Source: Candidatus Aminicenantota bacterium
Lineage (GTDB): Bacteria; Acidobacteriota; Aminicenantia; UBA2199
Assembly: GCA_030620255.1 (NCBI GenBank)
Contig: JAUXFB010000015.1
Span: forward strand, 1-11,093
Length of the DNA stretch: 11,093 nt
Direction: 5' to 3'
The notes under the pieces were generated by a model. That model saw nothing but the letters and a program-made list of their open reading frames with translations, ran no database searches and was not told the DNA's origin. A program made the position numbers and the translations under genes. Within the stretch, counting starts at the first letter, position 1. Each line of letters opens with the position of its first letter. This document shows, one piece after another, positions 1-6,057 of this stretch.

Positions 1-68
1 AATTCTGTGTTTGCTTTTTTATGATAGTCCAAAACCTTTTCTTGAAGTTCAAAAAATCTTTTTATCAT
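1..68 (-). CDS. N-terminal fragment of a minus-strand gene, possibly RelA/SpoT family (partial)
   Basis: Read on the minus strand, an ATG at 68-66 opens a frame that stays open to the window edge, giving 22 residues starting MIKRFFELQEKVLDYHKKAN. The pattern 'EKVLxYHxxAxxE' resembles the extreme N-terminus of RelA/SpoT (p)ppGpp synthetase/hydrolases, where a helix of the form 'E-(I/L)-V-E-K-V-x-x-Y-x-P-x-A-D' precedes the HD domain. The fragment is far too short to show any catalytic motif, so the family call is a guess from helix pattern only. In-frame codons upstream of the ATG reach a stop at 101-99 without another usual start, so this start is the only good one. No Shine-Dalgarno sequence precedes it, which is odd beside the strong ribosome sites elsewhere here. 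The gene is divergent from the PASTA-rpe-bamD operon. Confidence 0.45.
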   Translation of the reverse strand, partial: MIKRFFELQEKVLDYHKKANTE

Positions 69-184
69 TTTAGATATATATAATATATTTTTTATATATT
101 ATCAATATCCTTTATTAAAATATATGAGAGTTTGAGTTAAAAAAAGGTTGAAATAAGTGATTTTATGTGATAAATTTAGGTTTT
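69..184. promoter_or_regulatory. Divergent intergenic region with weak promoter candidates
   Basis: This 116-base, very AT-rich gap separates the left-edge minus-strand gene from the PASTA gene. On the minus strand TTGATA (105-100) and TATATA (82-77) are 17 bases apart and would start transcription about at the ATG at 68. On the plus strand there is a TATAAT at 79-84 without a good -35, and a TTGAAA (148-153) 17 bases before TGA-TAAATT (168-176), which would start transcription at about the ATG at 185. Matches this weak are expected by chance in such AT-rich DNA, so each individual site is uncertain. Some promoter activity is likely, because two genes start here in opposite directions. Confidence 0.35.
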
Positions 185-907
185 ATGAAAAAGAAACTTT
201 TGTTTATTTTAAAGATATTTGGTTTTGTATTTTTATATTCCGCTATTTTTATCGCATCGGTTTTTTTTACAATGAGCATTTTAATCAAAGGAGAAGAAAT
301 AAAAGCCCCGAATTTTGTAGGAAGAACTTTGGATGAGTCTTATAAACTGGCATCTCAGAAGGGCGTGCGATTGAAAAAGATAGCAGGGAACTATAACAAA
401 AATTATAAGCCATTAACTGTTATTGATCAGTTCCCTTGTTCTGAGGTCAACATTAAAGAGAAATCATTTGTAAAAATATTTGTGAATTCAGAAATATCTG
501 AAGTAATTGTCCCAGATCTTACTGGGTACACTTTAAAAAAGTGTAAGAGTTTACTAAAAGAAAATGATTTAAGAAAAGGGTATGTTTCTTATATAGATGC
601 AGATTATGTTCCTGTTGATTTTATTATAGCTCAATCCTATTCCCCTGAAATCAGGATACCAGGAGGCAGTAAGGTTGATTTGCTTGTAAGTAAAGGGAGA
701 AAAAGGAGATCTTATATTATGCCTGATTTAATTGGGAGACAAGTAGAAAAAGTGGTGTTTTTTTTTGAAAGTAAAGGTTTAAGAATATCAAAGATTACTC
801 AAGTACTTTATCCTGGACTGGAACCAGGAATTATAATCAAACAATTTCCTTCTTCTGGATTTAGAATAAACTCAAAAAATTTAATAAGCATTCAGGTGAG
901 TGAATGA
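185..907 (+). CDS. Membrane-anchored protein with three PASTA repeats
   Basis: The 240-residue product has a short basic N-terminus (MKKK), one hydrophobic segment at about residues 5-34, and then three PASTA-type repeats outside the membrane: about 39-101, 107-171 and 177-240. Each repeat begins with the typical P-(D/N)-(L/F)-x-G, seen as APNFVG, VPDLTG and MPDLIG, and carries the later 'Q-x-x-x-P-x' strand turn (DQFPCS, QSYSPE, KQFPSS). PASTA domains bind muropeptides or penicillin-like ligands in Ser/Thr kinases and PBPs. This protein has no kinase or transpeptidase domain, so its role is probably cell-envelope related but unproven. A GTG at 167 would add six residues but has no ribosome site; the ATG at 185, followed directly by a normal MKKK membrane-anchor start, is preferred. 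Its stop overlaps the rpe start by four bases (ATGA), indicating translational coupling. Confidence 0.85.
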   Translation: MKKKLLFILKIFGFVFLYSAIFIASVFFTMSILIKGEEIKAPNFVGRTLDESYKLASQKGVRLKKIAGNYNKNYKPLTVIDQFPCSEVNIKEKSFVKIFVNSEISEVIVPDLTGYTLKKCKSLLKENDLRKGYVSYIDADYVPVDFIIAQSYSPEIRIPGGSKVDLLVSKGRKRRSYIMPDLIGRQVEKVVFFFESKGLRISKITQVLYPGLEPGIIIKQFPSSGFRINSKNLISIQVSE

Positions 908-1563
908 ACCCTATTTTCCCTTCAATATTGTCAACAAATTATTTTAATCTTGAATCAAGGTTGAATGAGTTTAATTCAAATGCAATTGATTTTATACATC
1001 TTGATGTTATGGATGGACATTTTGTTGATAATATTTCTTTTGGGCACAGGGTTGTATCTTCAATTAAATTTAAATTTAAATTTAAAATTGATTCTCACTT
1101 AATGGTAAATAACCCTGAAAAGATGATCTCAAAATTTATTCATTCTGGTTCTGATTGGATCTCTTTTCATGTTGAGACTAAGAATAAAATTAGAGAAAAT
1201 ATTTCAAATATAAAGGCTCATAATCTAAAAGCTGGTATTGTAATAAATCCTGATACTGCAATAGATACGCTTTTCCCTTATATAAATGACGCTGATTACA
1301 TCTTGTTTATGAGTGTTTTCCCTGGATATGGAGGGCAAGAGTTTATAGGTTCAACAGTTGATAGGATTTTAAAAATAAAAGAGAGAATAAGATATGAAGG
1401 AAGTAATTGTTTTATCCAGGTGGATGGAGGTATTAATACTTCAAATATTGAGATATTAAAGGATGCTGGAGTTGATGTTTTTGTGATTGGTACATTTTTA
1501 TATAATTCAGATAATATAAAAAAAACAATTATGAGTATTTTAAGTAGAATAAATGGAGTTTAA
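904..1563 (+). CDS. rpe: Ribulose-phosphate 3-epimerase
   Basis: This enzyme interconverts D-ribulose 5-phosphate and D-xylulose 5-phosphate in the pentose phosphate pathway, in the cytoplasm. The 219-residue length is normal for the family and the TIM-barrel signatures are all present. Metal ligands are H32 and D34 in HLDVMDG, H65 in SHLMV, and D174 in VDGGI; D34 and D174 are the catalytic acid/base pair by family analogy. FHVE (88-91) and the phosphate-binding loop PGYGGQEF (140-147) are also seen. The loop reads MSVFPGYGGQ, where most homologues have N or E in place of F139. A lysine/phenylalanine run at 55-61 (KFKFKFK) is encoded by a 6-bp tandem repeat. The start overlaps the upstream stop as ATGA, and GGTGAG just before it serves as the ribosome site. 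The 3' end overlaps the bamD ribosome site. Confidence 0.97.
   Translation: MNPIFPSILSTNYFNLESRLNEFNSNAIDFIHLDVMDGHFVDNISFGHRVVSSIKFKFKFKIDSHLMVNNPEKMISKFIHSGSDWISFHVETKNKIRENISNIKAHNLKAGIVINPDTAIDTLFPYINDADYILFMSVFPGYGGQEFIGSTVDRILKIKERIRYEGSNCFIQVDGGINTSNIEILKDAGVDVFVIGTFLYNSDNIKKTIMSILSRINGV
1064..1086 (+). repeat. AAATTT hexanucleotide tandem repeat inside rpe
   Basis: The six-base unit AAATTT is repeated about 3.5 times without interruption from 1066, preceded by two matching T bases. Because the unit is six bases, gain or loss of a unit would add or remove a Lys-Phe pair without changing the frame. It encodes the KFKFKFK stretch just before the SHLMV metal-binding motif. Confidence 0.8.
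1555..1558 (+). promoter_or_regulatory. Ribosome binding site that decides the bamD start
   Basis: GGAG lies within the last codons of rpe, six bases before the ATG at 1565. It favours that ATG over an in-frame ATG at 1553, which has no ribosome site and would add four residues ahead of the signal peptide. Confidence 0.7.
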
Positions 1564-1564
1564 A

Positions 1565-2416
1565 ATGAAGAGAAAAATTTTTATTATTTTAACACTGGTG
1601 TTATTGATTTTTTCAGGATGTAAGTCTAAAAAAGAGGTGATCACTGTTGCGTTTGAAAAAGGGTCAGATAAGGAGATGTATGAAAAAGCGAAAAAATATG
1701 TTGGGAAAAATTCAGATAAGGCAAGATTGATATTTAAGCAAGTTGTACAGATGTTTCCAGAAAGCATATATGCAAAGAAATCTAAAATAGGAATTGCTGA
1801 TTCGTATTTTAAACAAAAAGACTCTGCATCTTTAATAATTGCTGCAGCAGAATACCAGGAATATGTAAATCTTTATCCAAATTCACCTGATGCTATATAT
1901 GCAAAATATCAAATTGGAATGTGTTACTTTAAGCAGGTAAGAAAACCAGGAAGAGATCAAGCAAATACTTTTGAGGCAATTAGAGCTTTTGAAGGTTTGA
2001 TCAAACAATATCCAGATACCAATGAAGCTGGAGAGGCCAAAAAAAAGATTAAAGAAATGCGAGAAAATCTTGCAATTCATTATTTTCGTATTGGATATTA
2101 TAATTATAAGTTTAAAGCATATAAAGGAGCAATAGCACGTTTTAAACAAGTAATGGATGAATACCCCGATTTCAAAGATAATGATAAATTATTCTTTTTT
2201 GCAGGAAAAAGTTATCTGGCAATGAGAAAATTTGATACTGCTATTTCTTTTTTTCAGAAGGTTATTAATAGTTTCCCAAAATCAAAATACTTAAAAAAAT
2301 CCCATAGAATGATAAAAAAGATAAATAAAATAGATAGAGAGGCATTGGAGAGAAGGAGATTAAAGAAGATAGAAGAACAGAAGAGAAGATTTGAAAAAAG
2401 ACGTTCAAAAAAATAA
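1565..2416 (+). CDS. bamD: Outer-membrane assembly lipoprotein BamD
   Basis: BamD is the essential lipoprotein of the BAM complex that folds beta-barrel proteins into the outer membrane; it acts on the periplasmic face. The 283-residue product starts with a lipoprotein signal peptide (MKRK, then a hydrophobic stretch) ending in the lipobox-like FSGC, with C19 the expected lipidated cysteine. Four to five TPR-like helical repeats follow (about 31-64, 68-105, 130-152, 166-201, 210-241). They carry the typical BamD phrases YPNSPDAIYAKYQIG, RDQANTFEAIRAFEGLI and YPDTNEAGEA. The last 28 residues or so form an extremely basic, glutamate/arginine/lysine-rich helix (for example LERRRLKKIEEQKRR) that extends the protein beyond the usual length of about 245. 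The ATG at 1565 is chosen from its ribosome site. It is the last gene of the PASTA-rpe-bamD operon and faces a minus-strand gene after only 23 bases. Confidence 0.93.
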   Translation: MKRKIFIILTLVLLIFSGCKSKKEVITVAFEKGSDKEMYEKAKKYVGKNSDKARLIFKQVVQMFPESIYAKKSKIGIADSYFKQKDSASLIIAAAEYQEYVNLYPNSPDAIYAKYQIGMCYFKQVRKPGRDQANTFEAIRAFEGLIKQYPDTNEAGEAKKKIKEMRENLAIHYFRIGYYNYKFKAYKGAIARFKQVMDEYPDFKDNDKLFFFAGKSYLAMRKFDTAISFFQKVINSFPKSKYLKKSHRMIKKINKIDREALERRRLKKIEEQKRRFEKRRSKK

Positions 2417-2439
2417 AACAGTTCTTTTCAATTCAAGTT

Positions 2440-3810
2440 CTATAATACAATATCAGAAATAGTAGATTTGTCGTATAACTTTTGTTTTGATTTATGAGCT
2501 GATTTCAGAATATTTGGGATTGCAATCGCTGCTACTATGCCGGCTGATGCGATTGCTGGTAGAAGCACTATATATTCTATATTTGAATTGTGGTTGAATG
2601 TGGAAATTGTTCCCTCTTCTGTATTCTGTAAAACTCCATAAAAGTACCAATTTTTCTGAAAAGATTTGAAAAAGTTAAAAGCAATCTTATCTTCAGTTTT
2701 AATCTTTTTATATGTACCAATAGCTTTTTGTTGAATTTTCCAGATGAGCTGGAATAGTCTAGGGCTAACAAATCTAAAACCATTACCTTTATTGGGAATG
2801 TTTGTTGCTATTTTTTTGAATTCTTTATAGGATGTCAAACCATTTCCTTTTTCATTTGCAGATAATATTGCATCTACAACTTTAGTATGGGAAGCTAGGA
2901 TTAGAATGTTATCTTTTTGTACAATTTCTGGTTTTACAGGTATTGGAATTGGAGGGACTGGGATTATCAGTTTTTTAATACCCTTTTTCTCTGATTTTTG
3001 TTCAAGGTGGAGCTTTGTCTTTAATAAGTTGAAAATTGTGTTATCCTTTACATAGAATACAATAGCTATTCCCGGCTCCGGAATATTTATTGGAGTTTTC
3101 CCAATTGGAATGGAAAGTTTTTTTTCTCTATCAAAAGTCAAAATATAGCCAATTTTCCCTTTTAGAGAGTCCAGTAATTTCTTAAGATCAATTCCTTGTT
3201 TTTGTAAAGCAGGCTCAACAGAATTAATGGATTTTTTTACATTTTGTAAATCTGAGTTCTCTATCTCTGTTTTAATCCAGTTCCATAAATTGTTTAAACG
3301 AAGGTTTATGAAACCAGCCATTACTGTATCTGCAGGCAGGAGTCTCAATTCTTTCAGTTCCTGTGGTTTTTCTTCCATAAGTCGCCATATCAGGCCATTG
3401 CCATTCTCTTTATAGTGATGTACAATTATTTTGCTGTGATTGAGATTTTTCTCAATTTTAATAGAACTTATTCCCATTCCACTTATTTCTGTTAACCCAC
3501 TGTTTTTGAAAATTTTGAAGACAAAATCAAAAATTTTTAATGTATCATTATTTTCCATATTAGATTTAGAAACCTGTAAATCAATTATTTTACGTAGTTT
3601 TCCAGCAAACCTTTCTATAGATTTAACAACTCTCTCTGTACTGTAATATAAGTAGAGATTGCCTCCCTGATCCAGTTTAGAAGTTACTTCAGAAAAACTA
3701 TTCTTTACAGCAGGTTCAATCTTAGGAGTAGGACTCTTGTGCATAACAAGATATATAACTGCTCCTCCAATGAGTATCCCAACAAGTAAACAAATAATAA
3801 TTTTTTTCAT
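2440..3810 (-). CDS. Membrane-anchored extracytoplasmic protein, possibly DUF3352-like, with pilin-like C-terminal helix
   Basis: I do not recognise this gene with certainty. The 456-residue product has an N-terminal membrane anchor (MKKIIICLLVGILIGGAVIYLV, about 2-23). A large soluble region follows with alternating helices and strands, a phrase LPADTVMAGFINL near residues 158-170 that recalls DUF3352-type proteins, and a proline-rich linker (PVPPIPIPVKP, about 286-296). Near the C-terminus a second hydrophobic stretch at about 413-432 contains GIVAAIAIPNIL, almost the same as the conserved helix of type IV pilins (GILAAIAIPN). A cationic tail KSAHKSKQK and a few more residues end the protein. 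A pilin has this helix at its N-terminus after a prepilin peptidase site; here it is C-terminal and no such site is seen, so it is not an ordinary pilin. If both helices span the membrane, the bulk is periplasmic. The start at 3810 is set by AAGGAGGT seven bases upstream; a GTG at 3816 is too close to that site. Confidence 0.75.
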   Translation of the reverse strand: MKKIIICLLVGILIGGAVIYLVMHKSPTPKIEPAVKNSFSEVTSKLDQGGNLYLYYSTERVVKSIERFAGKLRKIIDLQVSKSNMENNDTLKIFDFVFKIFKNSGLTEISGMGISSIKIEKNLNHSKIIVHHYKENGNGLIWRLMEEKPQELKELRLLPADTVMAGFINLRLNNLWNWIKTEIENSDLQNVKKSINSVEPALQKQGIDLKKLLDSLKGKIGYILTFDREKKLSIPIGKTPINIPEPGIAIVFYVKDNTIFNLLKTKLHLEQKSEKKGIKKLIIPVPPIPIPVKPEIVQKDNILILASHTKVVDAILSANEKGNGLTSYKEFKKIATNIPNKGNGFRFVSPRLFQLIWKIQQKAIGTYKKIKTEDKIAFNFFKSFQKNWYFYGVLQNTEEGTISTFNHNSNIEYIVLLPAIASAGIVAAIAIPNILKSAHKSKQKLYDKSTISDIVL

Positions 3811-3816
3811 ATTCAC

Positions 3817-3824
3817 ACCTCCTT
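3817..3824 (-). promoter_or_regulatory. Strong ribosome binding site for the 2440-3810 gene
   Basis: On the minus strand AAGGAGGT is a near-perfect match to the 16S rRNA tail. From GGAGG to the ATG at 3810-3808 is seven bases. This excludes the in-frame GTG at 3816-3814, which nearly touches the site. Confidence 0.85.
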
Positions 3825-3834
3825 CTATTTTTTA

Positions 3835-3863
3835 ATTATATACTATTTATATTATTAATTTAA
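3835..3863 (-). promoter_or_regulatory. Possible promoter for the 2440-3810 gene
   Basis: A minus-strand TATAAT (3840-3835) lies about 25 bases upstream of the ATG. The sequence 17 bases further upstream (TTAAAT, 3863-3858) is a poor -35 match. The AT-rich context makes a chance match quite possible. The rest of the gap up to the csp hairpin shows no gene. Confidence 0.3.
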
Positions 3864-3969
3864 TACCATTCCATTACAGTTTGTGTTAGGAGAATGCATT
3901 ATGAACAGAGATGTTGCAGCTTATAGATAAAAATTCAATAAAAAACTGGAACTTGACAATATAGAACAT

Positions 3970-4001
3970 GTCCTGATTCCCTTGTGAAAGGAAATCAAGA
4001 C
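3970..4001 (-). terminator. Strong hairpin after the first csp gene
   Basis: Read as minus-strand RNA, this forms an uninterrupted 14-bp stem with a UCAC loop. Two of the pairs are G-U; on the plus strand the same two positions are A-C mismatches, so the structure belongs to the minus-strand transcript, that is, downstream of csp (19 bases after its stop). The stem can be extended past a small internal loop to about 3963-4008. No run of T follows immediately; a T-rich stretch comes only about 25 bases later. It may be a weak or factor-assisted terminator, or a 3' stabilising hairpin. Confidence 0.55.
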
Positions 4002-4020
4002 AATATTCTTAGAAATAATT

Positions 4021-4221
4021 CTATAATTTGACTACATTTGTAGCCTGATCGCCTTTTGGACCCTGGCGAATTTCAAATTCAACTTCTTCGCCTTCGTCTA
4101 ATGACTTATAGCCTTGACCTTGAATTTCATTATGATGGACAAAAATATCTTTTCCATCTTCCATTTCAATAAATCCAAAACCTTTTTGGGAATTAAACCA
4201 TTTAACTTTTCCTTTAGCCAT
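4021..4221 (-). CDS. csp: Cold-shock protein (CspA/CspB family)
   Basis: This 66-residue single OB-fold protein binds single-stranded RNA and DNA and acts as an RNA chaperone. It shows the family core VKWFN (6-10), the RNP1 motif KGFGFI (13-18) and an RNP2-like DIFVHH (25-30). The aromatic residues W8, F15, F17, F27 and H29 that stack with nucleic acid are present; position 30 is His where CspB of Bacillus has Phe, a common variation. Length is normal. The ATG is preceded on the minus strand by AAGGAGGGAG. A consensus promoter at 4368-4340 gives a leader of about 110 nt, reminiscent of cold-regulated csp mRNAs. By hand alignment it is about 60 % identical to the second csp at 7050-7253. It is divergent from uvrC. 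Confidence 0.97.
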   Translation of the reverse strand: MAKGKVKWFNSQKGFGFIEMEDGKDIFVHHNEIQGQGYKSLDEGEEVEFEIRQGPKGDQATNVVKL

Positions 4222-4333
4222 TGTTATCTCCCTCCTTTTTAAAATTTAACGCAAATAGAGGCAGAAATTTATAATTACAATGAAAGTTGTTTTTATTGGG
4301 TATTATTTGATCTCTCACCTTTACTTACTAAGA
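4222..4333 (-). promoter_or_regulatory. Long untranslated leader of the first csp gene
   Basis: From the predicted start point near 4333 to the ATG is about 110 nt without a convincing open frame. It is AU-rich near the coding sequence and includes a CCTC (4261-4258) able to pair with the GAGG of the ribosome site (4234-4231), only four base pairs. Long structured leaders are known from cspA-type genes, where they sense temperature. Whether this one does so is inference. Confidence 0.5.
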
Positions 4334-4339
4334 AATAAA

Positions 4340-4368
4340 ATTATATTATACAACTATGCAGATGTCAA
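4340..4368 (-). promoter_or_regulatory. Consensus sigma-70 promoter of the first csp gene
   Basis: On the minus strand a perfect TTGACA (4368-4363) and a perfect TATAAT (4345-4340) are separated by exactly 17 bases. A second TATAAT (4350-4345) overlaps but has a spacing of 12, so it is unlikely to be used. Confidence 0.85.
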
Positions 4369-4382
4369 GTGATATAAATAGG

Positions 4383-4399
4383 AAAATTTATTAAATTTT
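4383..4399. repeat. 17-bp perfect palindrome between divergent csp and uvrC promoters
   Basis: AAAATTTA, one T, then TAAATTTT form a perfect inverted repeat. It lies 14 bases upstream of the csp -35 box and about 28 bases upstream of the uvrC -35 region. It could be an operator or an UP-like element, but low-complexity palindromes occur by chance in AT-rich DNA. Confidence 0.4.
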
Positions 4400-4427
4400 T
4401 AGAATTACCACTCATTATGAAAAAATG

Positions 4428-4457
4428 TTTAGATAAAAGTGGAAAAAATGGTATAAT
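4428..4457 (+). promoter_or_regulatory. Extended -10 promoter of uvrC
   Basis: TGG-TATAAT (4449-4457) matches the extended -10 form TGnTATAAT exactly. TTTAGA (4428-4433) lies 18 bases upstream as a moderate -35. The predicted start point near 4464 leaves only about 11 bases before the uvrC start codon. Confidence 0.65.
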
Positions 4458-4474
4458 AAATCTAAGAAAGTATA

Positions 4475-6034
4475 GTGATAAAGAAGAGAAATAATTTTCC
4501 AGAAAAGCCTGGAATATATTTGTTTAAATCAAAAAAAAATAAAGTTTTGTATATAGGTAAGGCTAAAAATATAAAAAAGCGAGTTTCTCAGTACTTTAAG
4601 AAAAAAAATGATTTAATTGTAAAAAATCTTTTAAATAAATCATATGAAATTGACTTTATTGTTACTGATGATGAAAAAGATGCTTTACATCTGGAATATA
4701 ATCTTATCCATAGTTATAAGCCTCCTTTTAACATAAGATTAAAGGATGATAAGAGTTACCCTTTGATCGAGATAAAACTTAAGGATGAATTTCCAGGTAT
4801 TTATTATTCTAGAAAGATTGATGAAAAGAATTTTTACATAGGGCCAATACCTGATTCTAAAAAGGCCAAATTTATAATTGATATAGTAACAAAGATTTTT
4901 AAACTTAGAACATGCACAAATAATGTATTCAAAAGGTCATGTGTATGCCTTTATTATTATATTGGGAGGTGCTCTGCGCCCTGCATTAAGAAGATTGATA
5001 GGGATAAATATAATGAGAATGTAAGAGAAGCAATTGAATTTCTTAGAAATAAAAAAACAAAAGTTATTAAAAGACTTTACAAAGAGATGGAACAATGTTC
5101 TGATGAATTAAGATTTGAGGAAGCACAAAAGAAAAAAGAGGAAATAGAATTAATTAATGAATTCAATCCTGGATCTTATATCTCTACAACCATGAAAGTT
5201 GATTATGATGTGATAGCAATTAATAATAAGAATAATGAAAGTTCAATTATTTTATTTTCAGTTATTCAGGGTAAGGTTAAAAAGAGAGAATTTTTTTCTT
5301 TAAGCAATTTAAATACAAGCAGAAAAGATATTTTAAAGGGTTTTATCATATCTTTTTATAGGGAAAATAATATTCCAGAAGAGATAATTGTTCAATTTCT
5401 TCCTTTAGACTATGAATATATTGAAGAGATGTTTTCAAGGTTTGTAAAAAAGAAGGTGAAAATTAAAGTTCCTTATCAAGGTAATAAAAAAAGGATGCTT
5501 GAATTAGCAGAGAAAAATTTAGAGTTCTATGCAAGAAAAAATGATTATAGTGTTATTGTTGAGAATATAAAAAGTAAATTAAATCTAAAAAATTTACCTT
5601 TTTTGATAGAAGGTTATGATATATCTCATTTTTCGGAGAGGGATAGAGTAGGTGCTGTAGTTGTTTTTAAAGATGGAAGGGCATCAGGTTCAATGTATAG
5701 AAATTATATAATTAAAAATGCAAAACCAGGTGATACTGAAGCTATAAAAGAGGTTTTGAAGAGAAGATTTAAGGAAATTAAAAAGTGTCCTGATCTTATT
5801 GTTGTTGATGGTGGTAAACCTCAATTGAGTGTTGCTAAGATTGTGAAGAAGAATCTTAATATAAGTTCTGATATTATTTCAATTGCAAAAAGAGAGGAGA
5901 GAATCTTTTTAGAAAAAGGGGGTTCTTTTTTATTCCAAAAGGATTCTCCTGAAATGTTGTTATTTCAGAAAATTAGGGATGAAGCGCATAGGCGGGCTAT
6001 AACACATCACAGAAAGAGAAGAGAGAAAATTTAA
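4475..6034 (+). CDS. uvrC: UvrABC excinuclease subunit C without C-terminal HhH domain
   Basis: UvrC makes the 3' and 5' incisions around bulky DNA lesions in nucleotide excision repair. The 519-residue product has an N-terminal GIY-YIG nuclease (PGIY 12-15, YIG 26-28, R36, E74, N86). A cysteine set C147, C158, C166, C170 matches the spacing of the Fe-S cluster reported for UvrC, and a UVR helix pair that binds UvrB lies at about 198-230. The C-terminal RNase H-like nuclease has D382 (GYDISH), D445 (VVDGGKPQ) and H505 (RDEAHR). The protein ends right after HHRKRREKI, so the tandem helix-hairpin-helix domain normally found there is missing; the next 56 bases cannot encode it. E. coli UvrC is about 610 residues. 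The start is GTG at 4475, with an in-frame stop at 4463-4465 and no better choice. It has only a weak AAGAAAG ribosome site. fabD follows after 56 bases. Confidence 0.95.
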   Translation: MIKKRNNFPEKPGIYLFKSKKNKVLYIGKAKNIKKRVSQYFKKKNDLIVKNLLNKSYEIDFIVTDDEKDALHLEYNLIHSYKPPFNIRLKDDKSYPLIEIKLKDEFPGIYYSRKIDEKNFYIGPIPDSKKAKFIIDIVTKIFKLRTCTNNVFKRSCVCLYYYIGRCSAPCIKKIDRDKYNENVREAIEFLRNKKTKVIKRLYKEMEQCSDELRFEEAQKKKEEIELINEFNPGSYISTTMKVDYDVIAINNKNNESSIILFSVIQGKVKKREFFSLSNLNTSRKDILKGFIISFYRENNIPEEIIVQFLPLDYEYIEEMFSRFVKKKVKIKVPYQGNKKRMLELAEKNLEFYARKNDYSVIVENIKSKLNLKNLPFLIEGYDISHFSERDRVGAVVVFKDGRASGSMYRNYIIKNAKPGDTEAIKEVLKRRFKEIKKCPDLIVVDGGKPQLSVAKIVKKNLNISSDIISIAKREERIFLEKGGSFLFQKDSPEMLLFQKIRDEAHRRAITHHRKRREKI

Positions 6035-6057
6035 AAAATGGATAAAATATGGGTCTG

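Noticed and set aside
1540..1767. Minus-strand open frame opposite the rpe/bamD junction
   Set aside because: It runs antisense to two clear genes, has no ribosome site and no recognisable protein features.
1883..2149. Minus-strand open frame inside bamD
   Set aside because: Shadow of the TPR-coding sequence; composition is Cys/Phe/Ile-rich as expected from antisense of Lys/Glu-rich code.
2577..2783. Second minus-strand frame inside the 2440-3810 gene
   Set aside because: Same-strand frame shift of a well-supported long gene, with no start signal.
3370..3470. Calling the 2440-3810 product a type IV pilin
   Set aside because: The pilin-like helix is at the C-terminus and no prepilin peptidase site is present at the N-terminus.
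3227..3646. Two plus-strand frames opposite the 2440-3810 gene
   Set aside because: Antisense shadows without ribosome sites or family similarity.
4222..4474. SOS (LexA) box ahead of uvrC
   Set aside because: No CTG-N10-CAG or GAAC-N4-GTTC pattern was found in the divergent region.
4525..4545. A-run early in uvrC as a programmed frameshift site
   Set aside because: The zero frame continues through all GIY-YIG motifs, so no shift is needed; A-runs are common in this AT-rich code.
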